DNA of 64,000 nt from Muribaculaceae bacterium (GCA_022510425.1 JAFLTO010000007.1:86744-150743), one strand, 5' to 3'; positions 1 to 9,644 are shown, numbered from the stretch's first letter. Made by a program: numbers and translations. Notes: a model not told the origin generated them from the sequence alone.

Positions 1-2235
1 ATGCCCCGGGAGTTTGAATCAAGGGCTTACATAGATAGTTATGGGAATGAACGATTCAGCGAGGATGACATCATTCATATTCTGGGAATATTCAATATGG
101 AATACCGCACTGAGGGTGGCGGAACTATGCAGGGTATAGAATCACGATATGGAGCCTTGAGATATAACGGAAGATATTGGGAACCGGTAGCCGGCTCCAA
201 GCTCAGATGGCCTGCAGTATCTACATCGGGGACTTTCACTGCATATTATATCAGTGAAAGCAATGGTATACTCACCGGGACAACCGCAACTGAAACATAT
301 TCTTTATCTGACTTAACTGAGACAACAGATCCACTGGGAGCACAATCTAAAGAGAACATTGTTTATGGAGCGGCTGTAGAACTTGATTTTTATCATCTTT
401 GTGCAAGACTGACTCTTACTGATCTTGAACAGATTCCTTCGGATTATTTCTGGTTTACCTCTTCCAACCCTAAAAATCCGGAATCATTGGAATCTTTTGA
501 ATTTAATAATGCTTTTAAAATTTCTCTTGGGGAGGATGAAGAGAGTCAGCCGACTCTAAATTTTGAATTCTGCCAGATGAATGACCCGCAGTATGACAAG
601 ATTTTTATTACCTCTCCTTATAGCATGAACCAACAGGTCAATCAGGATGGGACGGTCACGGAATCAGCTAATGTGACCTATTATTTGCAACCGGGATATT
701 ACGATGAATTCGAGCTTATCTATCCGGCAGGAGAAAAAACAACATACTCTTATCTGCAGTATAATTATAATAACATACCCGATAATATTGAAGGCTCTGA
801 AATAACAAAAACTCCTCCTAACCTATTGGCAAACCATCCATATACTCTTTCAATCACCAAATCACCGGGAATTGAGATAAAAAACCCTCCCAAGCCTGAT
901 GAATGGGATGAAAGTAATGTTTACTATGATGTGGATGTAGAAGAATTTTTAAAAGCCATTTACAATAAAACAGATTATTTTTATGAGGAAACTCAGATTC
1001 TCGAAAAAACAGCAACGGGGACCAGACTGCTTCATAATGTAAATTTTAAAAATTTTGATTATAGAAATTTTGAGGACAAGGATTTCAGACCCAACAATAA
1101 TGATGGCTCCGTGTTTGACGGAGGATATCATTATATTAGAGATTTAGGAAGTCCCCTTTTTAGATATAACTACGGAACAATTCAAAATCTTGGGATAAAG
1201 AGTGTAAATGCTACGGGGATATCTTATGAATCAGACAATGAAAACGACGATATGAGCCGTCATGGATCCCTTTGCATGTGGAACCGGGTTAATGCCACAA
1301 TTGACAACATTCGAGTCTCAGAAAATGTCATGTTAACCATTTATGTGAAATGTATAAATGCCGGAGAAGAAACCCATAATATTGGTGGTGTTGTTGGATC
1401 AAACACAGGAACAATGAGCAATGTTTCATTGTCAGGAAATTTCACTATAAATATTTCCGGTTTGTCAGCCAACACCCCTGATTTTAGTGACGGAAAGAAT
1501 TATCCTGTCAATGCATCCGTTTTGATAGGAGGATTAGTGGGGCAGAATGCAGCCCAGGGGAGTATTTCCGAAATCTCTGCCCTAAATGGAGCTCCAGTAC
1601 TCTCTTTTAACATTATAAATACATGTAAAGGTCCGCTCGGTTCTTATTCATTGGGAGGGATGTGTGGAGAATCAACAGGATTTATAAATGATATAATATT
1701 GTCTAATATAAATATAGATAGTTCACTGAGTAATGGAGTAACCTCTTATATAGGAGGTATAACGGGACAATTATCGGTTTCTGAGAATACTACAGCCTCC
1801 CTATCCTCCTGCTACGTTAATGGTCAAGTAAAAGCCGGAATATCTAATCCTTACGGAGAAATCAGTTCAGGTTCTTACATAGGAGGGATATCGGGGACAC
1901 TATTTAATGTGCCGGTGACCAATTGTAATGTCGGGATAAGCGTGGAAGCTACACAGGAAGCAGGAGTAAACGTTTTATATGCCACAGGAGGTGCATTCGG
2001 TCGTATCAGGGCATCTGATCCAACAGTCATAACTGACTTAAACATAGCAGGAAATAGGTTGATAGCACCCAACAATCCATTAGATCCGGAAATTAAGGTC
2101 ACTAATTACATAGGTTCATTTGCCGGATTAGTTCCTTTGGGACAATCCTGGAAGGCTGATTATTCATCCAATGATATCTCTTTGAAATCTTTTTATGGGA
2201 TAAGCGAAATTGGAGGCAATCTTTCCTCTGAATAA
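1..2235 (+). CDS. Fimbrillin-like surface protein with GLUG-type repeats, 5' truncated
   Basis: The reading frame is open from the first base and the product has no signal peptide, so the true start probably lies upstream of the window. The first 290 residues read like a fimbrillin/Mfa-type beta-sandwich (short beta strands, many Tyr, Asn and Ser). Residues about 460-700 carry at least five Gly-rich repeats of the GLUG kind, each beginning with a hydrophobic residue then GG and a second G (IGGVVGSN, IGGLVGQN, LGGMCGES, YIGGITGQ, YIGGISGT). GLUG repeats occur in bacterial surface and adhesion proteins. It is followed 38 bp later by another fimbrillin-like gene, so the locus probably makes a fimbria or cell-surface adhesin. 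The exact family is uncertain without a profile search. Confidence 0.65.
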   Translation: MPREFESRAYIDSYGNERFSEDDIIHILGIFNMEYRTEGGGTMQGIESRYGALRYNGRYWEPVAGSKLRWPAVSTSGTFTAYYISESNGILTGTTATETYSLSDLTETTDPLGAQSKENIVYGAAVELDFYHLCARLTLTDLEQIPSDYFWFTSSNPKNPESLESFEFNNAFKISLGEDEESQPTLNFEFCQMNDPQYDKIFITSPYSMNQQVNQDGTVTESANVTYYLQPGYYDEFELIYPAGEKTTYSYLQYNYNNIPDNIEGSEITKTPPNLLANHPYTLSITKSPGIEIKNPPKPDEWDESNVYYDVDVEEFLKAIYNKTDYFYEETQILEKTATGTRLLHNVNFKNFDYRNFEDKDFRPNNNDGSVFDGGYHYIRDLGSPLFRYNYGTIQNLGIKSVNATGISYESDNENDDMSRHGSLCMWNRVNATIDNIRVSENVMLTIYVKCINAGEETHNIGGVVGSNTGTMSNVSLSGNFTINISGLSANTPDFSDGKNYPVNASVLIGGLVGQNAAQGSISEISALNGAPVLSFNIINTCKGPLGSYSLGGMCGESTGFINDIILSNINIDSSLSNGVTSYIGGITGQLSVSENTTASLSSCYVNGQVKAGISNPYGEISSGSYIGGISGTLFNVPVTNCNVGISVEATQEAGVNVLYATGGAFGRIRASDPTVITDLNIAGNRLIAPNNPLDPEIKVTNYIGSFAGLVPLGQSWKADYSSNDISLKSFYGISEIGGNLSSE

Positions 2236-2273
2236 TAAAGCTGACCAACACCTAAATTATATCACAATCCAAT

Positions 2274-3881
2274 ATGTCAATATCAAATAGAAATATATTT
2301 ATTTTGCTTTCGAAGATTACTTTTATCCTTATTTCAGGGGTTCTTGTCTGCTGCTCTGACAGGAATGAAAGTCTCAGAGAAAGTGATATGACTGTAAATT
2401 TCTCTTTCAACATCAAGGATAATGTTGATGTAAAGACCCGTTTTGACTCGGCTTATATAACCACTGATCCATATAATGGGAATTTTTATATTTATATGGA
2501 GGTTGAAGGGTATAATAAGCCTCATTTCGGCACCTATATAGTTCCATCAGGATATGAAGGAAGATTGGGATCGAAAGATACAGGAGACGCATTGATGTGG
2601 CAGGATCTCACATCGTCACATACATTCTATTCCTGGACAATTCCTTGGGAGGAAGATTATTATAATGGTAAAATTAATATTGATGAGGTCACAGTAAATT
2701 TTCATAATTCTTCAGAAAGATCAGGTTATAATCAGCATCAGAATAATAAAATTCTTGAAAAATTTATAGGTGCAAAAAGCGGGCCTTATAGTTATGCCAA
2801 CAATGGAAAATATGTTGATCTGACATTTTTCCATCTTGTTTCGAAAATTCATATAAATAGTTTTTCCCTAATAGAATCAGACGGTTCAATTCAAAAAGAT
2901 TTGCAAGCAGATGTCACCTTCATCAATATGCCTACTACTGCAACTCTTAATATTATTCCTGACAACGGATGGAGACCAAGGGTTACACCGGGAGAAGCGG
3001 ATCCTAATAACGGAATAACATATTTTATTGACAACCAGGCCACAGACACAGATGAATTTTATATTTGTCCGGAAGTGGATTTCAGAACAATTGAATTTCA
3101 GGTTAAAATCAATACGTTAGAATATGCAAATTATAAAACTTATTATGGGACATTCGCTGATGTGAAATTTGAAAGGATTCCGGGAGAAAATCATGATAGC
3201 GGAGAAGGAACAGATGACTATATTCTGCATGCCGGGGAAGTGATGCATCTCAACATAGTGTTAATTCCCGGTGTGGGCCCCGGTATTTCGGTTATTATAG
3301 AAAAATGGAGTGATGAAAATCCAAAAGAATCGAAATATTACAGTTATAACGGAGTTTACTCCGAGGCTGAGATGCAACAGATAATCGATGCCTTTTTAAA
3401 TCAGAAAAAGGTAGACGGGAAAGTCACAACAGAAGGGTTAAAGGAACTATTTGATACCTACGGACAAGAAATTGACGGAGTTAAATATTTCTTCTTATAT
3501 GAAGACATACTTTTTGCCGGAAGAGATTATCCTGCAGGTTTTCCGATATGGAAGGAGTATATCTTAAATGGGCTCGGCCACACACTTGAAATCAACATGA
3601 ATGCATATTCTCATGTATTTGGATCAGATCATCCCTATTTCAATATAGGTCCGGCAAGAGACATATATGTGACAGGAACATACAACAATAAATCTTATAC
3701 CATATATATTGATGAGGATGGTTATGTTTACACCTATAATGCGGAAAAAAATTCTTATGTTAATTCAGGGCATCAACTCGAACCATTAGAGGACAACTTT
3801 TATAGTTATAACATAGATGCTCAAACCGGAGAGGTTAAACAAGCCACCTATTACAATAATCAGCCCGGATTGAATACATAA
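2274..3881 (+). CDS. Fimbrillin-like lipoprotein
   Basis: This is a 535-residue exported protein. Residues 1-25 form a hydrophobic signal ending at two cysteines (LVCCS, Cys26-Cys27), which fits a lipoprotein anchored to the outer membrane. The body is beta-rich, with a long Tyr/Asn-rich sequence and no catalytic motif that I recognise. It has the layout of fimbrillin-family proteins (lipoprotein signal, then two beta-sandwich domains). The segment at residues 355-430 (EAEMQQIIDAFLN onward) looks helical and separates the N-terminal part from a C-terminal domain rich in Tyr and Gly. It lies 38 bp after the GLUG-repeat protein and 30 bp before a thioredoxin-like lipoprotein, in one transcription direction. 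The role as a fimbrial or adhesin subunit is inferred from context. Confidence 0.6.
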   Translation: MSISNRNIFILLSKITFILISGVLVCCSDRNESLRESDMTVNFSFNIKDNVDVKTRFDSAYITTDPYNGNFYIYMEVEGYNKPHFGTYIVPSGYEGRLGSKDTGDALMWQDLTSSHTFYSWTIPWEEDYYNGKINIDEVTVNFHNSSERSGYNQHQNNKILEKFIGAKSGPYSYANNGKYVDLTFFHLVSKIHINSFSLIESDGSIQKDLQADVTFINMPTTATLNIIPDNGWRPRVTPGEADPNNGITYFIDNQATDTDEFYICPEVDFRTIEFQVKINTLEYANYKTYYGTFADVKFERIPGENHDSGEGTDDYILHAGEVMHLNIVLIPGVGPGISVIIEKWSDENPKESKYYSYNGVYSEAEMQQIIDAFLNQKKVDGKVTTEGLKELFDTYGQEIDGVKYFFLYEDILFAGRDYPAGFPIWKEYILNGLGHTLEINMNAYSHVFGSDHPYFNIGPARDIYVTGTYNNKSYTIYIDEDGYVYTYNAEKNSYVNSGHQLEPLEDNFYSYNIDAQTGEVKQATYYNNQPGLNT

Positions 3882-3911
3882 ATTTTTAAGAGTTATTTCA
3901 GGCCCCTATCA

Positions 3912-4496
3912 TTGAAAATGATATCATTAACATCAAAAGAAATTTTAAAAAAAGATAACGCAAATTCTAATCTCCCGAGGATAGCTAAACCGCTTATTAA
4001 ATTATTCTTTTGGTTAGGGCTGCTTCTCGTTTCTTCCTGTGTCAATGATAATGAGCCTGCAGGTGGTAATGTATCCTTATATGATAAATTGCCTCAATTT
4101 TCGATTGTCATGAATACCGGAGAAACATTCAATACTCAAAACTTAATGGGTAAAATTTCTCTGATTATGTTTTTCAATACCAATTGCCCTGATTGTCAAA
4201 AGGAACTTCCCGTTATTCAGGAATTATGGGAAATTTATGCAGAAGATGATAATGTGGTGATTATACCTATCTCACGTGAGGAGGGAGAAGAAGAAATCCT
4301 TGAATATTGGACTGAAAACAATTTAAGCTTGCCTTTTTCTCCTCAAGAAAACCGGGATATTTATTCTCTATTTGCCAAAAGTATAATTCCCAGAATTTAT
4401 ATTTCCGACCGAAACGGCACAGTGGTATTTATGTCGGGAGACGAAAATATGCCATCCCTGGGCAAACTGACTGCCACAATAGAATCGCAAAGATGA
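3912..4496 (+). CDS. Thioredoxin-like (TlpA/AhpC family) lipoprotein
   Basis: This 194-residue protein has a long N-terminal region, a hydrophobic segment (residues 29-41) and a lipobox ending at Cys43 (LVSSC). The mature part is a thioredoxin fold of the TlpA/ResA kind: a beta strand (LIMFF), then the redox motif Cys92-Pro-Asp-Cys95, a helix, and the cis-proline region (IIPRIYISD) with the strand following it. TlpA-like proteins work outside the cytoplasm to reduce or oxidise thiols of partner proteins. Position after two fimbrillin-like genes suggests co-expression, but a substrate cannot be read from the sequence. The Met at codon 3 is an equally good start. Confidence 0.8.
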   Translation: MKMISLTSKEILKKDNANSNLPRIAKPLIKLFFWLGLLLVSSCVNDNEPAGGNVSLYDKLPQFSIVMNTGETFNTQNLMGKISLIMFFNTNCPDCQKELPVIQELWEIYAEDDNVVIIPISREEGEEEILEYWTENNLSLPFSPQENRDIYSLFAKSIIPRIYISDRNGTVVFMSGDENMPSLGKLTATIESQR

Positions 4497-4512
4497 ATTT
4501 AGAGTCCTGCAA

Positions 4513-5865
4513 TTAAGCAGTTCCAATAGCTTTTGTATTCTGTTTTTTATCTTTGAAGATAACGATAAAAAACAAAGCGAGCACAATGGCATAAATAGCA
4601 AAAATAAGCCAGGGGAAAAACCAGTCTCCCATAAAAAGACGCATCATACCCTGACCTGACGGAGATGGCAGCATTTCCCAATGACAAAAATGATTTACAA
4701 TTGCACCTGCGGCAATCATTCCACCGGTGGCTCCAATTCCATTGCTCATCATCATCAATAGGCCTTGTCCGAATCCCCGGGTGGTATGGTCGCTGTTTTG
4801 ATCCATATATATATGACCCGCTATATTGAAAAAGTTGAAGGCAACGCCATAAATAACCATTGATATGATAAGCCAGCCTAATCCGGACCCCGGATTTCCA
4901 AGACCTAAAAACAGGAATCTCAGGCACCAGGCTAACAATGCAAAAAAGATTACGAGTTTAAAACCGAGCCTTTTCATAGCAAGCCCCGTAATTATAATAA
5001 ACGCAGCCTCTGAAATCTGCGACAAAGAGAAGAGCATGGTGGCATTTCCGGCCGCTAAAGATCCGAAATATTCTGGGAAACCCATGAAATGATTAATAAA
5101 CGGGATGGCATAACCATTGGAAATCTGAAGACAAACGCCTGTGAATATTGCAAATATTAGAAAAACCCTCACATTTGTGAGTTTGAAAAGATGAAAGGCT
5201 TTGAAACCGAAAATCTCAGATATACTTGAACCTTTACCCGGGTTAGGCACAGGAAGGATAGGTAATGACAGGGTGTATATTGACGTGGCTAATCCTAAAA
5301 TTGAACTTGATAAAAGCTGCATGGGGGTATATTGGAATCTATAGGATGCAGCAGGATTCAAATCATCAAATGTAAAGCCGAACTTTCCATCAAAAATGTA
5401 AGCAGTATTTACAAACCACATTGCAGCCACAAAACCAATAGTGCCCCACACCCTGATAATCGGGAATTGATCCACCGGACGAATCCCTCGAGTCTTCAAT
5501 AAGGCAAATGTGGTGGCATTAGACAAAGCCATTGTTGGCATATAGAAGGCGAGGAATCCAAGATAAAGCAAGAAAAAAGGCCAGAATGACCAGGATGAGT
5601 GGGAATCGGCATAGAGCCAACTCCCAAACATCATCGCAGATGCTATCAGATGGCAAAATCCCAATAACCTCACCGAAGGCACAAAGCTATCGGCAAAATG
5701 TCCCATCATGGCAGGAGTGAATAGGGAAACTATTCCTACAGCAGCATAAAACCATTGGATGTCTCTCCCTAATCCTCCGGCTCCCAATAATTGACCGAAG
5801 CAAGAAAGATAGCATCCCCATACTGCAAATTGTAAAAAATATAATATGGAAAGCCTTCCTTTCAT
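4513..5865 (-). CDS. MFS transporter of the nucleoside:H+ symporter (NupG/XapB-like) family
   Basis: This 450-residue protein has about twelve hydrophobic segments and no signal peptide, as expected for a major facilitator. The N-terminus (FLQFAVWGCYLSCFG) and the conserved loop after helix 2 (MMGHFADSF) match the nucleoside H+ symporter family (NupG, XapB). The RPVDQFPIIRVWGTIG stretch in the first half is also typical of that family. Predicted role: proton-driven import of nucleosides or a related compound across the inner membrane. It lies 18 bp downstream of the TonB-dependent receptor gene in the same direction, so the two probably form an operon for outer- and inner-membrane steps of uptake. 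It converges with the preceding lipoprotein gene across only 16 bp. Confidence 0.85.
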   Translation of the reverse strand: MKGRLSILYFLQFAVWGCYLSCFGQLLGAGGLGRDIQWFYAAVGIVSLFTPAMMGHFADSFVPSVRLLGFCHLIASAMMFGSWLYADSHSSWSFWPFFLLYLGFLAFYMPTMALSNATTFALLKTRGIRPVDQFPIIRVWGTIGFVAAMWFVNTAYIFDGKFGFTFDDLNPAASYRFQYTPMQLLSSSILGLATSIYTLSLPILPVPNPGKGSSISEIFGFKAFHLFKLTNVRVFLIFAIFTGVCLQISNGYAIPFINHFMGFPEYFGSLAAGNATMLFSLSQISEAAFIIITGLAMKRLGFKLVIFFALLAWCLRFLFLGLGNPGSGLGWLIISMVIYGVAFNFFNIAGHIYMDQNSDHTTRGFGQGLLMMMSNGIGATGGMIAAGAIVNHFCHWEMLPSPSGQGMMRLFMGDWFFPWLIFAIYAIVLALFFIVIFKDKKQNTKAIGTA

Positions 5866-5883
5866 TCCTGATGGTTTTGGAAT

Positions 5884-7782
5884 TTAAAATTTCAATTCCA
5901 CACCTCCCATCACGGTAATGCCCGGCATAGGACAGCCGTAGATCACCTCATATTTTTTATCAAAGATATTGTCAACCTTTACGAATAAAGTTACCGGGAC
6001 TTTTACCGGGCAGGTGTAAGCCCCGCGGAAATTTACCAAAGAATAACTCACTCTTCCATCAGGGTTGCCGTTATTCAGACTCCAGATATTATTGTTTTCT
6101 AAAGAAAAATCGAAATTTGAGGGACTGAAGGCCAAAGAAATGTCTAATTTGTTTTTAGGAGCATAAAGCAGACTCGATTTATTGGTGTGAAGATAGGCAT
6201 ACCCGGCATAGAGTTGCCATTTAGGAAGGAAATGCCAGGTGGCATCAAGTTCGAATCCTTTGTTCTTAAACTTCCCTGTGTTCACATTCAAGGGTCGCCC
6301 ATCCACTTGTTGAGTCTGTATCATGTTTTTCCCGTCGATAAAATATAAGGCTGCGCCGAAATTCAATTTCCCGTTTGCCACTGTCTGTCGGTAGCTCAAC
6401 TCGTAATTCAACAGATATTCCGGTTCGAGGTTATGATTGGCAGGTGCATACAGATAGAGTTCCCTGATATTGGGGGAACGGAAACCTTTTCCGAATGAAA
6501 ATTTGATTTCAGATTGACTTGCAGGTCTCACAATGAATCCCGCTTGAGGCACCCAGATATTCCCATACTGGGAATTATGTTGCAATCTCACTCCCGCATT
6601 TAATGAAAGCAGGTTTCTGATAAAACCTTGCTGCATCATTACGTAGCCGGCAATTTCGTTTTCGTTATACTTGTTTTCAGAACGACTGTAAGCCTTGCCT
6701 GTGTTTTCCGGATCAAACACGTTTTCTTTTTCTGTGTTCCAAACATGCCCTCCCCAATGTTGGAAATCTATACCTACAGAAAGGTCATTGTTAATCCAAG
6801 GATTAATTGTCTCGAATATAGAGAAGCCCATATTGTAATCTCTCAAATGGAATATGTAATGGTTCTCAGGCTTACCGGGGGTATTGCCGTCATCAAGGTC
6901 ATGACTCCCCCAATTGATATATGCCTGCACGCCACCGTTCACATTCTTATAACTGTTTTTGGCATAAATGGCGGCATTACCACGGAAAATCTCGGTCCAC
7001 ATATTTTCCAAAGGAGTCTGGATGGTTCCCGGATTGTTCGCATGACTTTGGGTCATATCCACCGTAGTGCCCACATTCCAATGGTTGGAGGCGGAATATT
7101 GCAACTGTATATACTCGTCGGCAAGCCAGAAGGCGCTGTTGGGCCGGTTATTGTTGCTTCGGTCTAACTGTCCCGCAAGAACCGCTGAGAATTTATCCTT
7201 TTTATACCCGGTCATCAAATTGAATTTGGAAGTGTAATAGGATCCGAACATTGCTCTGGCCCTTCCCGAGAAACCCTCTTTCGATTGTTTTTTCGTTATA
7301 ATATTTACCGAACCGCCCATCGCTCCTGAACCGTAGAGAAGGGAGGAGGGTCCTTTTACTATTTCTACCTTTTCAACCCCATTGACTGAATATGTGTCGG
7401 GATTTGCATGTCCATAGAAACCGGCCCAGGTAGGCATTCCGTCAATCATAAACAATACGCTGTTGCCTCCTCCTACACCTCGTATGTTCACTGTTCCCGC
7501 AGAACCCCCGGAAACACCATATCCTTCCATACCCCTTTCGCTCATGAAAAATGATGGCACATGGTTTTGGATCACCGGCAAGAGAGAGGTTTCAGTGGAT
7601 TCTTCGATTTCTTTCGAAGTCACGATGGTCACATCGAGCGGAGTCAGGGCAACATTGGTTTTTACAGGTGCCGTTACTAAAATTTCTTGTAAGGAGGTTG
7701 TATCTTTGGGTGCTATAGTTTGCGACATTAATACGTTCCCCGTGGATAAAAGCAAAAAGGAAATCAAAAATATTTTTCTCAT
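5884..7782 (-). CDS. TonB-dependent outer-membrane receptor
   Basis: A signal peptide (MRKIFLISFLLLS) ends near residue 20. A plug domain follows (ILVTAPVKTN, then FMIDGMPTW and VEIVKGPSSLLYGSGAMGG, the classical plug motifs), then a 22-strand-type barrel ending in GVELKF with an aromatic last residue. The ORF stays open 21 bp further upstream. I chose the ATG at 7782 because the longer start overlaps the expected transcription start of a promoter at 7805-7835, and because it begins the signal peptide cleanly. There is no N-terminal carboxypeptidase-like domain and no SusD partner, so this is a BtuB/FepA-like importer rather than a SusC. The ligand is unknown; the downstream nucleoside-type permease hints at a nucleoside or nucleoside-containing compound. 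Confidence 0.9.
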   Translation of the reverse strand: MRKIFLISFLLLSTGNVLMSQTIAPKDTTSLQEILVTAPVKTNVALTPLDVTIVTSKEIEESTETSLLPVIQNHVPSFFMSERGMEGYGVSGGSAGTVNIRGVGGGNSVLFMIDGMPTWAGFYGHANPDTYSVNGVEKVEIVKGPSSLLYGSGAMGGSVNIITKKQSKEGFSGRARAMFGSYYTSKFNLMTGYKKDKFSAVLAGQLDRSNNNRPNSAFWLADEYIQLQYSASNHWNVGTTVDMTQSHANNPGTIQTPLENMWTEIFRGNAAIYAKNSYKNVNGGVQAYINWGSHDLDDGNTPGKPENHYIFHLRDYNMGFSIFETINPWINNDLSVGIDFQHWGGHVWNTEKENVFDPENTGKAYSRSENKYNENEIAGYVMMQQGFIRNLLSLNAGVRLQHNSQYGNIWVPQAGFIVRPASQSEIKFSFGKGFRSPNIRELYLYAPANHNLEPEYLLNYELSYRQTVANGKLNFGAALYFIDGKNMIQTQQVDGRPLNVNTGKFKNKGFELDATWHFLPKWQLYAGYAYLHTNKSSLLYAPKNKLDISLAFSPSNFDFSLENNNIWSLNNGNPDGRVSYSLVNFRGAYTCPVKVPVTLFVKVDNIFDKKYEVIYGCPMPGITVMGGVELKF

Positions 7783-7804
7783 AATTCTTGTTCTTAAAAT
7801 CACG

Positions 7805-7835
7805 CAAAATTAATAATATTTGTTATAATTCCAAA
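7805..7835 (-). promoter_or_regulatory. Bacteroidetes-type promoter for the TonB-dependent receptor
   Basis: On the minus strand, TTTG (plus-strand CAAA at 7832-7835) is followed by 19 nt and then TAATTTTG (plus-strand CAAAATTA at 7805-7812). This matches the Bacteroides -33/-7 consensus TTTG / TAnnTTTG. The expected transcription start near 7798 leaves a leader of about 16 nt before the ATG at 7782. Confidence 0.65.
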
Positions 7836-7852
7836 AATAATTATTAAATTTG
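7819..7852 (+). promoter_or_regulatory. Possible promoter for the methyltransferase gene
   Basis: TTTG (7819-7822) and TAAATTTG (7845-7852) are 22 nt apart, slightly longer than the usual 19-20 nt. The element overlaps the divergent promoter on the other strand, so the two genes may compete or be co-regulated. The expected start of transcription near 7858 is 17-23 nt before the gene. Confidence 0.45.
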
Positions 7853-7880
7853 AAAAATTATTACTAATATATAAGTGAAG

Positions 7881-8471
7881 ATGGACGAAAGAAGCTTTTT
7901 TGATACACTCTCTGCTACTTGGGATGACAACGAAATACTCTCTACGCCGGAAAAAATAAATTTAATCCTCGACGAAATTGGAATAAAGAAAAATGATGAT
8001 GTTCTGGATTTAGGCACAGGCACCGGGGTATTACTGCCATTTCTGGCCCGGAGAATAGGACAGGAAGGTAGCATTACGGCTGTAGATTTTTCTCAAGGAA
8101 TGTTGGAAAAAGCAAAGACGAAATATAGTGATCTCAATCCACTCCCGGTTTTCCTAAACCTTGATTTTGAAAATGAAACCATTCCAGGGGAATATGACCA
8201 CATCCTTCTTTATTCCGTTTATCCCCACCTGCATAACCCCGTGGAAACTTTAAAGTGGCTGGATAAAGTAAATCTTAAAGAGAATGGAATAATTTCAATA
8301 GCCTTTCCATGTGGACCTGACTTCATCAACAAAATACATAGGGAAAGACATTCTGATAGCGATTTTTTACCTTCGGCATCTGACTTAGCCAAACTTCTGA
8401 CGCAAAATGGATTAAATGCAAAAATGATTTTAGACAATGATGACTCTTTTCTTATAAAAATCTATAAATAA
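7881..8471 (+). CDS. Class I SAM-dependent methyltransferase
   Basis: This protein of about 196 residues has a Rossmann methyltransferase fold. SAM-binding motif I is VLDLGTGTGVLLPFLA; the acidic residue after strand 2 is in AVDFSQGMLEKAK, and the motif near strand 4 is YDHILLYSVYPH. The layout resembles UbiE/COQ5 and small-molecule methyltransferases, but nothing fixes the substrate. A GTG two codons upstream (7875) is an alternative start; I prefer the ATG at 7881. The gene diverges from the TonB receptor across about 98 bp. Confidence 0.8.
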   Translation: MDERSFFDTLSATWDDNEILSTPEKINLILDEIGIKKNDDVLDLGTGTGVLLPFLARRIGQEGSITAVDFSQGMLEKAKTKYSDLNPLPVFLNLDFENETIPGEYDHILLYSVYPHLHNPVETLKWLDKVNLKENGIISIAFPCGPDFINKIHRERHSDSDFLPSASDLAKLLTQNGLNAKMILDNDDSFLIKIYK

Positions 8472-8549
8472 AAGATAGAAAAGACAACCGGAATTCCATT
8501 TCTTAAGATGGCAAATTGTATTGCAATATAAAATAAATAGCGACATTAG

Positions 8550-8581
8550 TTTGTCAATCTATCATTAATTTTGTATTTTTG
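8550..8581 (+). promoter_or_regulatory. Bacteroidetes-type promoter for asnA
   Basis: TTTG (8550-8553), 20 nt, then TATTTTTG (8574-8581) match the -33/-7 consensus exactly. A second -7-like box, TAATTTTG, lies 9 nt upstream but without a well-spaced -33. The predicted leader before the ATG at 8610 is about 22 nt. Confidence 0.7.
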
Positions 8582-8609
8582 CAAGTAAAATTACAAAATT
8601 AATAAAATT

Positions 8610-9644
8610 ATGTCGCTGATTATACCAAAAAACTATCATAAAAAATTATTGCCCGAAACCACTGAGGTGGCTATCAAAATGGTGAAAGAGGCTTTCCAGA
8701 AAAGACTCGGGGAATCCCTTAACCTTAGGAGAGTCACCGCTCCCCTCTTTGTTCTCAAGGGCACCGGCATCAATGATGACCTCAACGGCGTGGAAAGGCC
8801 AGTGTCTTTCAAGATAAAGGATATGGGTGACCAACAGGCTGAAGTGGTGCATTCTCTGGCAAAATGGAAAAGGATGAAACTCGCTTCCTACGGGATAGCT
8901 CCGGGATACGGGATATATACCGACATGAATGCCATCCGTAGCGATGAGGAGCTTGACAATCTCCATTCTCTTTATGTAGACCAATGGGACTGGGAAAAAA
9001 CCATAAAAGCAGAAGACCGAAATCTGGAATATTTGAAAGACACGGTAAGAAAAATTTATGAAGCAATACGCCAGACTGAACACGACGTGTATCAACACTT
9101 TCCCCATATCACACCTCGCCTGCCGGAACATATCACCTTTATTCACGCCCAGGAATTGCTGGAACGTTACCCCGGACTCTCACCTAAGGAACGAGAATTG
9201 GAAGCCTTAAAAGAATATGGAGCCATTTTCCTGATTGGTATCGGGTCACCTCTTTCAAACGGAGAGCCACATGATGGCCGTGCTCCCGACTATGATGACT
9301 GGATATCTGAAAATTCCGATGGTTTCAAAGGTCTTAACGGCGATATCCTGGTTTACGATTCAATTCTTGACACAGCCTTTGAACTTTCATCAATGGGAAT
9401 CAGGGTTAGTCCCGAAAGTTTGAATTTACAATTACAGGCCCGAGGCGAAGAAAAAAGAAAGGAACTGCCGTTTCATCGAATGCTACTTGATGGAGAACTC
9501 CCCTATTCTATCGGAGGTGGCATCGGTCAGAGCCGGCTATGCATGTATCTTCTCCAGAAAGCTCATATCGGCGAGGTGCAGGCCAGCATCTGGCCCCCGG
9601 AACAAAGAGAAGAATGTTATAAAGCGGGGATCGACCTTCTCTAA
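8610..9644 (+). CDS. asnA: Aspartate--ammonia ligase (asparagine synthetase A)
   Basis: AsnA makes asparagine from aspartate, ammonia and ATP in the cytoplasm; it resembles class II aminoacyl-tRNA synthetase cores. The 344-residue length is close to the family norm. Recognisable blocks are the N-terminus (LIIPKNYHKKL), the aspartate/ATP-site segments RPVSFKIKDM and VVHSLAKWKR, YGIYTDMNAIR, and the C-terminal motif 3 region SIGGGIGQSRLCMYLL with the conserved Arg. The gene has its own promoter 30 bp upstream. Its TAA stop is also the first three bases of a heptanucleotide repeat tract. Confidence 0.96.
   Translation: MSLIIPKNYHKKLLPETTEVAIKMVKEAFQKRLGESLNLRRVTAPLFVLKGTGINDDLNGVERPVSFKIKDMGDQQAEVVHSLAKWKRMKLASYGIAPGYGIYTDMNAIRSDEELDNLHSLYVDQWDWEKTIKAEDRNLEYLKDTVRKIYEAIRQTEHDVYQHFPHITPRLPEHITFIHAQELLERYPGLSPKERELEALKEYGAIFLIGIGSPLSNGEPHDGRAPDYDDWISENSDGFKGLNGDILVYDSILDTAFELSSMGIRVSPESLNLQLQARGEEKRKELPFHRMLLDGELPYSIGGGIGQSRLCMYLLQKAHIGEVQASIWPPEQREECYKAGIDLL

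Noticed and set aside
6628..7167. 179-codon plus-strand open frame opposite the TonB receptor gene
   Set aside because: It is antisense to a clear receptor gene. Its product has no domain, and there is no promoter in front of it.
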